Below are positions 26,397 through 35,990 of a stretch of 64,000 nucleotides of DNA, piece after piece. Source of the DNA: Streptomyces sp. NBC_00193 (GTDB lineage Bacteria > Actinomycetota > Actinomycetes > Streptomycetales > Streptomycetaceae); contig NZ_JAPEMM010000001.1 in assembly GCF_026342735.1 (NCBI RefSeq), positions 3,038,001-3,102,000 on the forward strand. The letters run 5' to 3'. Under the pieces are notes generated by a model. That model was not told the DNA's origin. It saw only the letters and a program-made list of their open reading frames with translations, and did no database searches. Made by a program: the position numbers and the translations under genes. Position 1 is the first letter of the stretch. Each line of letters begins with the position of its first letter.

Positions 26397-26441
26397 ATTG
26401 CAAGCAGGCTGCTTGCAATAGTTAGCAAGGTGCGGCAGGAT
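26397..26441 (+). promoter_or_regulatory. Palindromic operator and promoter of the XRE regulator gene
   Basis: ATTGCAAGCAG (26397-26407) and CTGCTTGCAAT (26409-26419) form a perfect 11-1-11 palindrome. Its right arm contains TTGCAA (26413-26418), which is 17 bp from CAGGAT (26436-26441), 6 nt before the ATG at 26448. A further half-site, TAGCAA, follows. The operator thus covers the -35 of a leaderless promoter, a typical autorepression layout. Confidence 0.8.
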
Positions 26442-26447
26442 CGGGTC

Positions 26448-26882
26448 ATGGCATCGCTCAACGTCGGGAATCTCGGCGAGTACCTGCGCGAGCAACGGCG
26501 GCAGGCGCAGCTTTCGCTGCGGCAGCTGGCCGATGCGGCGGGGGTGTCGAATCCGTACCTCAGTCAGATCGAACGCGGGCTGCGCAAGCCGAGCGCGGAC
26601 ATCCTGCAGCAGCTCGCCAAGGCGCTGCGGATCTCCGCCGAGACGCTGTACGTGCAGGCCGGAATCCTGGACGAGCGGGACCGGGACGCCGTGGAGACGA
26701 GGGCCGCGATCCTCGCCGATCCGACCATCAGCGAGCAGCAGAAGCAGGTGCTGCTGCAGATCTACGCCTCCTTCCGCAAGGAGAACGCCGCCGAGGCGCA
26801 GGCCAAGGCGGAAGCCGAGGCCGAGGCGGGAGCGGACGCCGCCGACGGCGGTGGTGGCGATGCCGAGACGAGTACGCACTGA
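26448..26882 (+). CDS. XRE-family DNA-binding regulator (Rv0474-type)
   Basis: A 144-residue protein with an N-terminal XRE helix-turn-helix (LGEYLREQRRQAQLSLRQLA through GVSNPYLSQIERGLRKPS) and a helical Glu/Ala-rich tail that may form a coiled coil. Its operator-promoter, a perfect 23-bp palindrome over the -35, lies immediately upstream, so autorepression is likely. It is followed by an HbhA-like protein and a DUF2516 protein, the same order as Rv0474-Rv0475-Rv0476 in Mycobacterium tuberculosis. In mycobacteria the homologue has been linked to copper response; whether that holds here is unknown. Confidence 0.9.
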   Translation: MASLNVGNLGEYLREQRRQAQLSLRQLADAAGVSNPYLSQIERGLRKPSADILQQLAKALRISAETLYVQAGILDERDRDAVETRAAILADPTISEQQKQVLLQIYASFRKENAAEAQAKAEAEAEAGADAADGGGGDAETSTH

Positions 26883-26929
26883 GCACGCACTGAGCACGAA
26901 CTGAGACTGTGATCCGGGAGGACCACCAC

Positions 26930-27499
26930 ATGGCCATCGCCGATGACCTGAAGAAGACCCTCACCGACCCGACCCCCCTCTACTTCGCCGCCGGCACCGC
27001 CGACCTCGCCGTGCAGCAGGCCAAGAAGGTGCCCGGGCTGATCGAGCAGCTGCGCGCCGAGGCCCCCGCGCGCATCGAGGCCGTGAAGAACACCGACCCG
27101 AAGGCCGTGCAGGAGAAGGCCAAGGGCAAGGCCAAGGAGGCGCAGGAGGCGGTCACCGCCACCGTCGCCGAGGTGCTCGGTGCGATCGACGCGAAGAAGA
27201 TCGGGGAGACCGCCCAGGACCTGGCGCTGCGCGGGGTCGGCGTGGCCGCCGAGTACGCGGTCAAGGCCAAGGAGGCCTACGACAAGGTCGCCGAGCACGG
27301 TGAGCAGACCGTACGGGCGTGGCGCGGCGAGGTCTCCGAGGAGATCGTCGACATCGCCGTGGTCGTGGAGCCGGAGGCTGCCGAGCCGGTGGCTGCCGAG
27401 CCGGTGGCGGAGCCCGCCGCCGAGCCCGCGCCGAAGAAGGCTCCCGCGCGCAAGGCCGCGGCCAAGAAGGCCGCCGCAGAGCCGGCCGACGAGAGCTGA
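26930..27499 (+). CDS. HbhA-like coiled-coil protein with Lys/Ala/Pro tail
   Basis: A 189-residue protein similar in plan to mycobacterial heparin-binding haemagglutinin: an N-terminal alpha-helical coiled-coil region (about 1-140) opening MAIADDLKKTLTDPTPLYF, and a C-terminal tail of Glu/Pro/Ala repeats ending in lysine-rich APKKAPARKAAAKKAA. In HbhA the tail binds sulfated sugars; in a soil organism it more likely binds anionic polymers, lipid or nucleic acid. GGGAGG precedes ATG 26930. It lies 47 nt after the XRE gene and upstream of DUF2516. Confidence 0.85.
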   Translation: MAIADDLKKTLTDPTPLYFAAGTADLAVQQAKKVPGLIEQLRAEAPARIEAVKNTDPKAVQEKAKGKAKEAQEAVTATVAEVLGAIDAKKIGETAQDLALRGVGVAAEYAVKAKEAYDKVAEHGEQTVRAWRGEVSEEIVDIAVVVEPEAAEPVAAEPVAEPAAEPAPKKAPARKAAAKKAAAEPADES

Positions 27500-27623
27500 T
27501 TTCCGCGTGACGGGCCGGGCACCCGCGGGGCGTCCGGTCCGTTGTGGTTTGGGAAAGGGGCTCTGCCGGTAGCGTGGAGGCAGGCGGCATCCGGCGAGCG
27601 AGGCGTGAGAAGGCGGTCAGGCG

Positions 27624-27968
27624 ATGTTGATGAACGGGTTCGATCAGGGAGTGCTCCCGTTGCTCGGGTACGCCATGCTCGCTCTCGCCGTGGTGGCCTT
27701 CGTGCTGGCGCTGACCGCGCGCGAGGACGCGTACCGGGCGGCGGGCAAGCAGACCAAGACCTTCTGGCTGGTCATCCTCGGCATCACCGTGGTCGTGGAC
27801 TTCTTCCTCGGGATGCTCTTCCTGCAGATCGCCGGGCTGGTCGCCAGCATCGTGTTCTTCGTCGACGTGCGCCCCGCACTCAAGCAGGTCTCGGGCGGCG
27901 GCGGTGGCCGGCGCGGTGGCGGCAGCAGCAGCGACGGGCCGTACGGGCCCTACAACGGCGGACGGTAG
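27624..27968 (+). CDS. DUF2516 family membrane protein
   Basis: A 114-residue membrane protein with three hydrophobic helices (about 10-32, 50-70 and 71-88) and a Gly/Ser-rich C-terminal tail. It is a homologue of the protein that follows HbhA in mycobacteria. TAGCGT at about 27572 may be a promoter -10. Function is unknown; constant linkage with the XRE and HbhA-like genes suggests a shared membrane-related role. Confidence 0.85.
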   Translation: MLMNGFDQGVLPLLGYAMLALAVVAFVLALTAREDAYRAAGKQTKTFWLVILGITVVVDFFLGMLFLQIAGLVASIVFFVDVRPALKQVSGGGGGRRGGGSSSDGPYGPYNGGR

Positions 27969-28024
27969 GGCGCAGGCCCAGGCGGCCGTGGTCGGGGCCG
28001 CAGTCGGGCCGCGGTACCGCCCCG

Positions 28025-29278
28025 TCAGCCTTCGGCGCGGGAGAGCAGGACGACGGCGACGTCGTCCGTCAGCTCCCCGCCGTTGAGGCGGCGGGCTTCG
28101 GTCACGGAGGCTTCGAGCAAGCCTTCGCCGCTCAGCCCGTCGGCCAGGTGGCGGTTGATCATCTCGACCATGCCGTCCTGCCCCAGCCGCTCCTTGCCCT
28201 GACCGATCTTGCCCTCGATCAGGCCGTCGGTGTAGAGCATCAGGCTCCACGTGCCGCCCAGCTCCACCTGGCGGCGCGGCCAGCGGGCCCGGGGCAGCAG
28301 GCCGAGCGCCGGGCCGCTGTTCTCGTACGGGAGCAGTCGCGCGGGGCGGCCCGGCCGGGAGATCAGCGGTGCCGGATGGCCCGCCAGGCACAGGCCCGCG
28401 CGCCGGCCGTCCGGGGCGATGTCCACCGTGCAGAGCGTCGCGAAGATCTCCTCGCAGGGGCGCTCGACCTCGAGGACCTCCTGGAGGGTTGCGAGCAGGT
28501 CGTCGCCGCACAGGCCGGCCAGGGTCAGCGCCCGCCAGGCGATGCGCAGCTCGACGCCGAGGGCGGCCTCGTCGGGGCCGTGGCCGCAGACGTCGCCGAT
28601 CATCGCGTGGACGGTGCCGTCGGGGGTGCGCACGGTGTCGTAGAAGTCCCCGCCGAGCAGCGCGCGGCTGCGGCCGGGGCGGTAGCGGGCGGCGAAGCGG
28701 AGGTCGGAACCCTCCAGGAGCGGGTGCGGGAGCAGCCCGCGCTCCAGCCGGGCGTTCTCCTGGGCCCGCAGTTTCGATTCTGCAAGCTTGTACTGGGCGA
28801 TGTCCGCCCGTTTTCTCTCCACCGCGTAGCGGATGGCACGGCTCAGCAGCCGCCCGTCGAGCTCGTCGCGGAACAGGAAGTCCTGGGCCCCCACGCGTAC
28901 GGCCTCCGCGGCGCGCTCCGCGTCGTCCTCGGCGGTGAGCACGAGCACGGCGTGCCGCGGGGCGATGCGCAGTACCTGGCGCAGCGCGCCGAACGGATCG
29001 GCGGCGGCATCCCCGGAGCCGGACCCGGCACCGGGTCCGTGCGGGAGCGCGAGGTCGAGCAGGACGCAGTTCACGTCCGGGGTGAGCAGCCGGGCCGCCT
29101 CCGTGAGGTTGCGGGCGCTGCGCAGCCGGATGCGGTGGCCGTCGGCGTCGAGGATCTCGGGGACGGTGAGGCCGCCGGCGGGGTCGTCCTCGATCACCAG
29201 CAGGGTGAGCGACGACGTGGCGCCCGGGCCGCTCTCGGTGCCCGGGATGTCCCTCTGCCGCGGTACGGGTACGGGCAT
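28025..29278 (-). CDS. Receiver-PP2C (RsbU/SpoIIE-type) phosphatase
   Basis: A 417-residue protein with an N-terminal response-regulator receiver (LTLLVIEDD, phospho-acceptor in CVLLDLALP), a linking coiled coil and a C-terminal PP2C/SpoIIE phosphatase with metal-binding motifs GGDFYD, IGDVCGHGPDEAAL and LTDDVAVVLLS. Such proteins dephosphorylate anti-anti-sigma factors in partner-switching cascades. The receiver position normally holding the conserved lysine reads FLFRDE, an arginine, and an extra Gly/Ser-rich loop follows the phospho-aspartate, so signalling may differ. AAGGAA supplies the ribosome site. No kinase or sigma-factor gene is adjacent. Confidence 0.9.
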   Translation of the reverse strand: MPVPVPRQRDIPGTESGPGATSSLTLLVIEDDPAGGLTVPEILDADGHRIRLRSARNLTEAARLLTPDVNCVLLDLALPHGPGAGSGSGDAAADPFGALRQVLRIAPRHAVLVLTAEDDAERAAEAVRVGAQDFLFRDELDGRLLSRAIRYAVERKRADIAQYKLAESKLRAQENARLERGLLPHPLLEGSDLRFAARYRPGRSRALLGGDFYDTVRTPDGTVHAMIGDVCGHGPDEAALGVELRIAWRALTLAGLCGDDLLATLQEVLEVERPCEEIFATLCTVDIAPDGRRAGLCLAGHPAPLISRPGRPARLLPYENSGPALGLLPRARWPRRQVELGGTWSLMLYTDGLIEGKIGQGKERLGQDGMVEMINRHLADGLSGEGLLEASVTEARRLNGGELTDDVAVVLLSRAEG

Positions 29279-29553
29279 CGTCTCCGGTTCCTTCCCGCCC
29301 CCTCGGGGGTTCGCTCGTCCGGCGACCCTAGCCGCGGGACGAGGGAAGCGGAATGGCGGGTCCGGTGCGGGGCTCCGGCATATGCCGTTATCGGGTGGGA
29401 AAGTCCGCGTCGACGAATGACCAACGTCACGGCGCGGGGGTACGGCGTCCCGCCCACCGAGACGTACCGCCGTCGAGTGCGGGCCGTCCCGCAGGACGGG
29501 CGGTCACGGTGAGCGAGCCACCGCTCCGCATGCGGTGGCCATCCGGCCGGCTG

Positions 29554-30603
29554 CTACGCGTCCGGCCGGACCACGGCCTTGATCGGCATGGAGCCCGCGC
29601 CCGCCATGGTGACGTTGCGGCCGGGGCGGGGGGCGTGGATCATCGCGCCGCCCCCGACGTACATCCCGACGTGGCTCGCGTCGTCGAAGTAGATGATCAG
29701 GTCGCCCGGCCGCATGTCCTTGACCGCGACCTTCGGCAGCCGCAGCTGCTCCTGCGAGGTGCGCGGGATCCGCTTGCCCGCCGCGAGCCAGGCCTGCGAG
29801 GTCAGCCCGGAGCAGTCGAACGAACCGGGTCCCTCCGCGCCCCACACGTACGGCTTCCCCATCTGGGCGGTCGCGAACTGCACGGCCCGCGTGCCCGCGT
29901 CGGTGGCCGCGGCGCCCGTGGAGCCGGTCATCCCGCCATTGGACAGCCAGTCGTTCTGCGCCTTGCGCTGCGCTTCGGCTTCGAGCTCCAGCAGCCGGGC
30001 CTTCTGCTCGGCCTCCAGCTTGCTCTCGAGCTCCTCCGCGGCCTTGATCTTCTCCTCGACCTGCTTCTTCGCGGCCTCCTGCTTGACCCGGTTGGCCTCC
30101 AGGGTCTCCCAGTGCGCGCTCGCGTCCCGCGCGTACTGCTGCAAGTCGGTCTGCGTGCGGTTCAGTTCGGAGAGCAGGTCCGAGGTGGCCTTCTCGCCCT
30201 GGCGCAGCCGGTCGTTGCCGTCCAGGAACTGCGTCGGGTCGTTGCTCAGGGCCAGTTGCGCGCCGGGCGGCAGCCCGCCCGAGCGGTACTGGGCGCGGGC
30301 GGCGGCGCCCGCGCGGCCCTTCAGGGCGGTGATGCGGTCCTGGCCCGCGAGGACCAGGTTGGCGATCTCCACGATCTTGTCGGACTGCGTCTTGGTCTCG
30401 CTCTCGGCGAGGTTGAAGGCGTCCGTGGCCGTGCCGGCTTCGCGGTAGAGGCCCTCTATTTCCTTGCGGACCTGCTCCAGGGACTTGCCCTGCTGGGGCT
30501 CCGGCGCCGCGAACGCGGTGCCGGCCAGTGCGCCGGGCGCGGACAGCAGCGCCATCGCGCAGAGCAGAGTGAGGGCGATCGAACCCCGTCGTCGTTTCCT
30601 CAT
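29554..30603 (-). CDS. NlpC/P60 family secreted peptidoglycan endopeptidase
   Basis: A 349-residue exported cell-wall hydrolase. A signal peptide (RKRRRGSIALTLLCAMALLS) is followed by a long coiled-coil region at about 40-230 and a C-terminal NlpC/P60 domain. The catalytic residues are visible: Cys in GSFDCSGLTSQ, His in ASHVGMYVG and a second His in MIHAPRPG. Enzymes of this type cut the D-Glu to diaminopimelate bond in stem peptides, and the coiled coil usually keeps them inactive until signalled. ATG 30603 has GGGGGGACC upstream. The flanking genes are unrelated. Confidence 0.93.
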   Translation of the reverse strand: MRKRRRGSIALTLLCAMALLSAPGALAGTAFAAPEPQQGKSLEQVRKEIEGLYREAGTATDAFNLAESETKTQSDKIVEIANLVLAGQDRITALKGRAGAAARAQYRSGGLPPGAQLALSNDPTQFLDGNDRLRQGEKATSDLLSELNRTQTDLQQYARDASAHWETLEANRVKQEAAKKQVEEKIKAAEELESKLEAEQKARLLELEAEAQRKAQNDWLSNGGMTGSTGAAATDAGTRAVQFATAQMGKPYVWGAEGPGSFDCSGLTSQAWLAAGKRIPRTSQEQLRLPKVAVKDMRPGDLIIYFDDASHVGMYVGGGAMIHAPRPGRNVTMAGAGSMPIKAVVRPDA

Positions 30604-30754
30604 GGTCCCCCCAGACACCGGATTGATTAATCGTCAGTAACTTGTGATTGCCTTCGGGATGGTGCCATGAGTCGGTGAATTCCAACACCCTTGTGGATAT
30701 CCATCCGATGCGTCCCGATCGCCCCCGCGGCCCCCCTGACCCCGGCGGCAACCG

Positions 30755-31564
30755 TCACCCCGAAGGCCTCAACGCTTCCCACCGCACCGTGAGTTCCCCC
30801 TGACGCCACCGCACCGGCCCGTCCGCCAGCGGCCAGTCGCCCGCCAGCGCCCGCGCCGTCCGGATCCAGCGCTGCCGTGCACCGTAGGAGGCGTACGGGG
30901 CCGCCGCCGCCCACGCCCGGTCGAAGTCGCGCAGGAACGCGTGCACCGGCTCGCCCGGCACGTTGCGGTGGATCAGCGCCTTCGGCAGCCGCTCCGCCAG
31001 GTCGGAGGGGCGCTCCAGGGAGCCCAGGCGGGTCGCGAAGGTCACCGTGCGCGCCCCTTCGGGCCCGAGCGCGACCCACACGTGCCGCCGCCCGATCTCG
31101 TCGCAGGTCCCCTCCACCAGCAGCCCGTCGGGAGCCAGCCGGGAACACAGTCGTTCCCACACCGCCTCGACCTGCTCCTCGTCGTACTGGCGCAGCACGT
31201 TCGCCGCCCGGATCAGCGCCGGCCGCACCCCGCCGTCCAGCGGCACCTCGAAGCCGCCGTGCCGGAAGCTCAGGCCCTCCCGCTCGTACGGCTTGGCGCC
31301 CGCCACCCGGGCCGGTTCGATCTCGATGCCGACCACCCGCACCCGCGGGGCCGCCTCCCGCAGCCGTGCCAGCAGCTCCACCGCGGTCCAGGGCGCGGCC
31401 CCGTAGCCGAGGTCCACCGCGACCGGCTCGTCCGCGCGCCGCAGCGCCGCCCCGTGCGTCGCCGCGATCCAGCGGTCCATGCGGCGCAGGCGGTTCGGGT
31501 TCGTCGTCCCGCGGGTCACCGTGCCGACGGGGCGACGAGGGGGAGGGGTGGAGCGGGAAGCCAT
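30755..31564 (-). CDS. Class I SAM-dependent methyltransferase
   Basis: A 269-residue methyltransferase-like protein. The SAM-binding stretch [19 protein letters not shown] is a variant of the usual glycine-rich loop, followed by [14 protein letters not shown] 31564 is selected: TACTCT on the coding strand lies 6 nt before it with TTTATC 18 bp further up, suggesting a leaderless promoter. It is divergent from mshA and shares the intergenic region. The substrate is unknown and no biosynthetic neighbours hint at one. Confidence 0.85.
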   Translation of the reverse strand: MASRSTPPPRRPVGTVTRGTTNPNRLRRMDRWIAATHGAALRRADEPVAVDLGYGAAPWTAVELLARLREAAPRVRVVGIEIEPARVAGAKPYEREGLSFRHGGFEVPLDGGVRPALIRAANVLRQYDEEQVEAVWERLCSRLAPDGLLVEGTCDEIGRRHVWVALGPEGARTVTFATRLGSLERPSDLAERLPKALIHRNVPGEPVHAFLRDFDRAWAAAAPYASYGARQRWIRTARALAGDWPLADGPVRWRQGELTVRWEALRPSG

Positions 31565-31634
31565 GTGCAGAGAGTAAGCGGAGCGCTCCCGCGCGATAAA
31601 AATCCGGCACGGGGGCAGGAAAACCGCCCGTCCC

Positions 31635-31661
31635 GGAATGCGCGGGACGGCCGTTCGGGTT
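31635..31661 (+). promoter_or_regulatory. Sigma-R type (ECF) promoter for mshA
   Basis: GGAAT (31635-31639), a 19-bp spacer and GTT (31659-31661) match the sigma-R consensus GGAAT-N18/19-GTT. Mycothiol genes including mshA are known sigma-R targets in Streptomyces. Start-site distance to the TTG at 31727 is about 60 nt. Confidence 0.6.
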
Positions 31662-31726
31662 GCACTCCTAGAAGAGCGCGACAGCGCTCTCCGCGTCATG
31701 CCGTCCGAGCGAGAGGAACTGCTCCC

Positions 31727-33115
31727 TTGAGCCAGTACGTGTCCCGCATCGGCGGCAGCATCGGCGGCCGGTTCGCCGCGGCCCGCTCCGGCACCCGCCA
31801 CGAGCCGCCCCGCCTGCGCCTGCCCGCGGCCGTCGGCGGTCACCGCAAGCCGCGCCGGGTCGCCATGCTCAGCGTGCACACCTCACCGCTGCACCAGCCC
31901 GGCACCGGCGACGCCGGCGGGATGAACGTCTACATCGTCGAGCTGGCCCGGCGCCTCGCCGCGATCAACATCGAGGTCGAGATCTTCACCCGGGCCACCA
32001 CCAGCGGCCTGCCGCCCGTGGTCGAGCTCGCGCCCGGAGTCCTCGTACGGCACGTGGACGCGGGCCCGTACGAGGGCCTCGCCAAGGAGGAGCTGCCGGC
32101 CCAGCTGTGCGCCTTCACCCACGGCGTCATGCAGGCCTGGGCCGGCCACCGCCCCGGCTACTACGACCTGGTCCACTCCCATTACTGGCTCTCCGGCCAC
32201 GTCGGCTGGCTCGCCGCCGAGCGCTGGGGCGTCCCGCTCGTGCACGCGATGCACACCATGGCCAAGGTCAAGAACGCGGCGCTCGCCGAGGGCGACACCC
32301 CCGAGCCCGCCGCCCGCGTCATCGGCGAGACGCAGATCGTCGACGCCGCCGACCGGCTCATCGCGAACACCGCCGAGGAGGCCGACGAGCTCGTCCGCCA
32401 CTACGCGGCCGACCCCGGCAAGGTGGCCGTCGTCCACCCCGGCGTGAACCTCGAACGCTTCACCGTCGCCGACGGCCGCGCCGCCGCCCGCGCCCGCCTC
32501 GGGCTGCCGCAGGACGCCGTCATCCCGCTCTTCGCGGGCCGCATCCAGCCGCTCAAGGCCCCCGACATCCTGCTGCGGGCCGTGGCGGAGCTGGTGGACC
32601 GCGAACCGCAGCTGCGCGCCCGGCTGTTCGTGCCCGTCGTCGGCGGGCCGAGCGGCAGCGGGCTCGCGAAGCCGGAGGGTCTGCAGAAGCTCGCGGCCAA
32701 GCTCGGCATCGCCGACCTCGTGCACTTCCACCCGCCGGTGGCGCAGGACGCGCTCGCGGACTGGTTCCGGGCGGCGTCCGTGCTGGTCATGCCCTCGTAC
32801 AACGAGTCCTTCGGGCTGGTCGCCATAGAGGCGCAGGCCACCGGCACTCCGGTGCTGGCCGCGGCCGTCGGCGGGCTGCCCGTCGCCGTCAACGACGGGG
32901 TGACGGGCATCCTCGTACCCGGCCACGATCCGGTGGACTACGCCCGTCAGCTACGGCGCTTCGTGGACGAGCCGGGGCTGTCGGACCGGATGGGCGCGGC
33001 GGCCGCGCGGCACGCGCAGTTCTTCGGCTGGGACACCGCCGCGAGCGGCACGGCCGACGTGTACACGGGGGCGATGCACGATCACCGCCGTCACGTACGC
33101 TCCCACCATGGCTGA
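31727..33115 (+). CDS. mshA: D-inositol-3-phosphate glycosyltransferase (mycothiol synthesis)
   Basis: MshA, a GT-B retaining glycosyltransferase of 462 residues. It joins GlcNAc from UDP-GlcNAc to inositol-3-phosphate, the first step of mycothiol synthesis. The signature [20 protein letters not shown], the motif [11 protein letters not shown] and the C-terminal nucleotide-sugar site [20 protein letters not shown] are all present. The protein starts at TTG 31727 (then SQYVSRIGG), with GAGAGGAA about 10 nt upstream. It overlaps the ybjN-like gene by 8 nt. A sigma-R type promoter lies upstream, so expression should rise under thiol stress. Confidence 0.96.
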   Translation: MSQYVSRIGGSIGGRFAAARSGTRHEPPRLRLPAAVGGHRKPRRVAMLSVHTSPLHQPGTGDAGGMNVYIVELARRLAAINIEVEIFTRATTSGLPPVVELAPGVLVRHVDAGPYEGLAKEELPAQLCAFTHGVMQAWAGHRPGYYDLVHSHYWLSGHVGWLAAERWGVPLVHAMHTMAKVKNAALAEGDTPEPAARVIGETQIVDAADRLIANTAEEADELVRHYAADPGKVAVVHPGVNLERFTVADGRAAARARLGLPQDAVIPLFAGRIQPLKAPDILLRAVAELVDREPQLRARLFVPVVGGPSGSGLAKPEGLQKLAAKLGIADLVHFHPPVAQDALADWFRAASVLVMPSYNESFGLVAIEAQATGTPVLAAAVGGLPVAVNDGVTGILVPGHDPVDYARQLRRFVDEPGLSDRMGAAAARHAQFFGWDTAASGTADVYTGAMHDHRRHVRSHHG

Positions 33116-33644
33116 CGCTGACATCCGCGGGATCATCGAAGCGACGCTGACCGGCGCGGAACTGAGCTGGGAGAGCCCGTCACCGGGCTCGTACGTGGTC
33201 CAGCTCCCCGGCACCCGCAAGCTGAGCACCACCTGCTCGCTCAAGGCCGGGAAGCACTCCCTGTCGGTCAACGCCTTCGTGATCCGCCACCCGGACGAGA
33301 ACGAGGCCGGCGTCCACCGGTGGCTGCTGGAGCGCAACCTCAAGCTCTACGGCATGGCCTACGCGGTCGACGCGCTCGGCGACGTCTACCTGACGGCCCG
33401 CCTCCCCCTGTCGGTGATCACCCCCGACGACCTCGACCGGCTGCTCGGCACGGTCCTGGAGGCGGCCGACGGGGCCTTCAACACCCTGCTGGAGCTGGGT
33501 TTCGCGAGCGCGATCCGGCGGGAGTACGAGTGGCGGGTCTCGCGGGGCGAGTCCACGCGCAACCTGGACGCCTTCAAGAACCTGACGCAGCCGTCGGGCG
33601 CGGCGGGGGCGGGGGCGGCGGGGGCGGCCGCGCAGCCGGAGTAG
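33108..33644 (+). CDS. YbjN-domain (type III secretion chaperone-like) protein
   Basis: A 178-residue YbjN-fold protein that overlaps the end of mshA, so the two are co-translated, as in mycobacteria (Rv0486-Rv0487). The conserved core [17 protein letters not shown] is present and the C-terminus is a Gly/Ala run. YbjN-fold proteins act as small chaperones or regulators; the specific role next to mshA is unknown. It is convergent with the MFS gene, whose stop lies only 6 nt away. Confidence 0.88.
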   Translation: MADADIRGIIEATLTGAELSWESPSPGSYVVQLPGTRKLSTTCSLKAGKHSLSVNAFVIRHPDENEAGVHRWLLERNLKLYGMAYAVDALGDVYLTARLPLSVITPDDLDRLLGTVLEAADGAFNTLLELGFASAIRREYEWRVSRGESTRNLDAFKNLTQPSGAAGAGAAGAAAQPE

Positions 33645-33649
33645 GCGGG

Positions 33650-34957
33650 TCAGGCGGCCGGAGCCACCGGATCCGTCGCCTTCGCCGGAGCGGCGACCTC
33701 CACGATCTCCTCCACGACCGGCTCCGCGGCCGGCTCCACCGGGCTCGCTTCGCCCTGAGGCAGCCCCCGCATCAGCAGCCAGTAGCCCGCCGCGGCCACG
33801 GTCCCCAGGACCGCCGTCGCGCCCCACAGCCAGCCCGCGCCGAAGTGCTCGATCGCGAAGCCCGCCATCAGCGGTGCGATCAGCGAGGCCACCGCCCACG
33901 ACAGCGTGTACATGCCCTGGTAGCGGCCGCGTCCGTGCAGCGGGGAGAGCCGCGCGACCAGGCCCATCTGGGTCGGCGAGTTGACGATCTCGGCGAGGGT
34001 CCACACGCAGACGGTCAGCGCCAGGCTCCACACCGAGCCGCCGAAGGCGGTCAGCCCGAACCCGTACCCGGCCAGCAGCGCCGAGATGACCAGCAGCTTC
34101 TGCGGATCGCGGTGCTCGATGAACCGGGTGACCGGGATCTGCAGCGCCACGATCAGCACGCCGTTCACGCCGATGACCAGCCCGTAGTCCGTCGTGGAGA
34201 ACCCGGCCGCGCCCATCGCGAGCGGCAGCCCGAACGAGCCCTGCATGAAGATCAGCGAGATCAGGAACGACAGCCCGACCACGCCCATGAACCGCCCGTC
34301 CCGCAGCACCGTCCCCAGCCGGACCTCCGGCTCGGCGGCCGCCTTCTCCGCCGCCGTCCTCTCCGGCCGGGACTCCGGCAGCTTGAGGTAGACGAGCACC
34401 GCGCAGACCAGCGTCAGGGCCGCCTCGCCGAGGAACCCGGCCAGGTAGCTGTACTCCGCGACGAAGCCCGCCACGACCGAGCTGATGGCGAAGCCGAGGT
34501 TGATGGCCCAGTAGTTCAGCGCGAAGGCCCGTACCCGGTCCTCCGGCCGGACGATGTCGGCCATCATCGCCTGCACCGCAGGCCGCGAGGCGTTGGAGGT
34601 CATGCCGACCAGCAGCGCCACCGCGGCGATCGCCGCCGGATGCTCCATGAACCCGAGCAGCGCCACCGAGAACGCGGTCGACGCCTGCGCCGCCATCAGC
34701 GTGGGCCGCCGGCCCAGCCGGTCCGTGAGCACGCCGGCGACCAGCGAGGACACCACACCGCCGAGCCCGTGGAGAGCCACCACAAGTCCCACGAAGGAGG
34801 CCGAATAGCCCCGCTCCAGGGTCAGGTACAAGGTCATGAATGTGGCGACGAAGGCCCCGAGCCTGTTGACGAGCGTGCTCGTCCAGAGCCACCAGAACTC
34901 CCGGGGCAGACCCGCGACGCTCTCGCGCGCGGCCCGTCTCATACCGGCAACGGACAT
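33650..34957 (-). CDS. MFS transporter (multidrug-efflux type)
   Basis: A 435-residue major facilitator with about 12 hydrophobic helices. The loop 2-3 motif appears as [14 protein letters not shown], a good match to the MFS signature, and the long central loop ([20 protein letters not shown]) separates the two halves. The C-terminal tail is acidic and Ala/Pro/Val-rich. GGGGGGATT precedes the ATG. No regulator lies beside it; the substrate is unknown. Confidence 0.9.
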   Translation of the reverse strand: MSVAGMRRAARESVAGLPREFWWLWTSTLVNRLGAFVATFMTLYLTLERGYSASFVGLVVALHGLGGVVSSLVAGVLTDRLGRRPTLMAAQASTAFSVALLGFMEHPAAIAAVALLVGMTSNASRPAVQAMMADIVRPEDRVRAFALNYWAINLGFAISSVVAGFVAEYSYLAGFLGEAALTLVCAVLVYLKLPESRPERTAAEKAAAEPEVRLGTVLRDGRFMGVVGLSFLISLIFMQGSFGLPLAMGAAGFSTTDYGLVIGVNGVLIVALQIPVTRFIEHRDPQKLLVISALLAGYGFGLTAFGGSVWSLALTVCVWTLAEIVNSPTQMGLVARLSPLHGRGRYQGMYTLSWAVASLIAPLMAGFAIEHFGAGWLWGATAVLGTVAAAGYWLLMRGLPQGEASPVEPAAEPVVEEIVEVAAPAKATDPVAPAA

Positions 34958-35119
34958 ACGGAATCCCCCCGAGATGTAAGCGTCCCTCTACTCGTTCGGA
35001 CCCTACGGACCGCGGCCCGGCGGAGCCACTGGATTGACGGCTGGCGTCAATCCAGGACCGTCCCGCATGCCGTACACACCGCGCGCGGGCGGGCGGGTGC
35101 GTCCATTAGGCTCGTACGC

Positions 35120-35881
35120 ATGGCCGACGCACCGTACAAGCTGATCCTCCTCCGCCACGGCGAGAGCGAATGGAACGCGAAGAACCTGTTCACCGGCTGG
35201 GTGGACGTCAATCTCAACGAGAAGGGCGAGAAGGAGGCAGTCCGCGGTGGCGAACTCCTGAAGGACGCCGGACTTCTCCCCGACGTGGTTCACACCTCCC
35301 TCCAGAAGCGTGCGATCCGCACCTCCCAGCTCGCGCTGGAGGCCGCCGACCGCCACTGGATCCCGGTCCACCGCTCCTGGCGCCTCAACGAGCGCCACTA
35401 CGGCGCCCTCCAGGGCAAGGACAAGGCCCAGACCCTCGCCGAGTTCGGCGAGGAGCAGTTCATGCTGTGGCGCCGCTCGTACGACACCCCGCCGCCGGCG
35501 CTCGAAGACGGTACGGAGTTCTCGCAGTCCGGGGACCCGCGCTACGCCTCCATCCCGCCGGAGCTGCGCCCCCGCACGGAGTGCCTGAAGGACGTCGTCG
35601 TCCGCATGCTCCCGTACTGGTACGACTCGATCGTCCCCGACCTCCTCGACGGCCACACCGTCCTGGTCGCCGCGCACGGCAACTCCCTGCGCGCGCTGGT
35701 CAAGCACCTCGACGGCATCTCCGACGAGGACATCGCGGGCCTGAACATCCCGACCGGCATCCCGCTCTCCTACGAGCTGGACGCCGACTTCAAGCCGCTC
35801 AACCCGGGCGGCACCTACCTCGACCCGGACGCCGCCGCGGCCGCCATCGAGGCCGTCAAGAACCAGGGCAAGAAGAAGTAG
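35120..35881 (+). CDS. gpmA: 2,3-bisphosphoglycerate-dependent phosphoglycerate mutase
   Basis: A 253-residue glycolytic enzyme that interconverts 3- and 2-phosphoglycerate. The phosphohistidine motif [10 protein letters not shown] is at residue 9 and the second catalytic histidine is in [22 protein letters not shown] and RRSYDTPPP are typical. TAGGCT (35107-35112) lies 7 nt before ATG 35120, so the transcript is probably leaderless. A perfect 17-bp hairpin follows the stop. In mycobacteria gpm1 likewise lies just upstream of senX3-regX3. Confidence 0.96.
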   Translation: MADAPYKLILLRHGESEWNAKNLFTGWVDVNLNEKGEKEAVRGGELLKDAGLLPDVVHTSLQKRAIRTSQLALEAADRHWIPVHRSWRLNERHYGALQGKDKAQTLAEFGEEQFMLWRRSYDTPPPALEDGTEFSQSGDPRYASIPPELRPRTECLKDVVVRMLPYWYDSIVPDLLDGHTVLVAAHGNSLRALVKHLDGISDEDIAGLNIPTGIPLSYELDADFKPLNPGGTYLDPDAAAAAIEAVKNQGKKK

Positions 35882-35892
35882 CACCAGCGACC

Positions 35893-35931
35893 ATGCCCCT
35901 GGCCTGCGCACACGGCGCAGGCCAGGGGCAT
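35893..35931 (+). terminator. Strong terminator hairpin after gpmA
   Basis: ATGCCCCTGGCCTGCGC (35893-35909) and its exact complement at 35915-35931 form a perfect 17-bp stem with a 5-nt loop, 12 nt after the stop. Confidence 0.85.
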
Positions 35932-35990
35932 TCGTCTGCCCCGGCCCGATGCCCCTGCAACCGGGTGTCGAGCCGCCGCGTCCAGAGGGC

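Noticed and set aside
30604..30760. Possible riboswitch upstream of the NlpC/P60 gene, as seen for other wall hydrolases
   Set aside because: The leader lacks a recognisable c-di-AMP riboswitch core or a consistent paired architecture.
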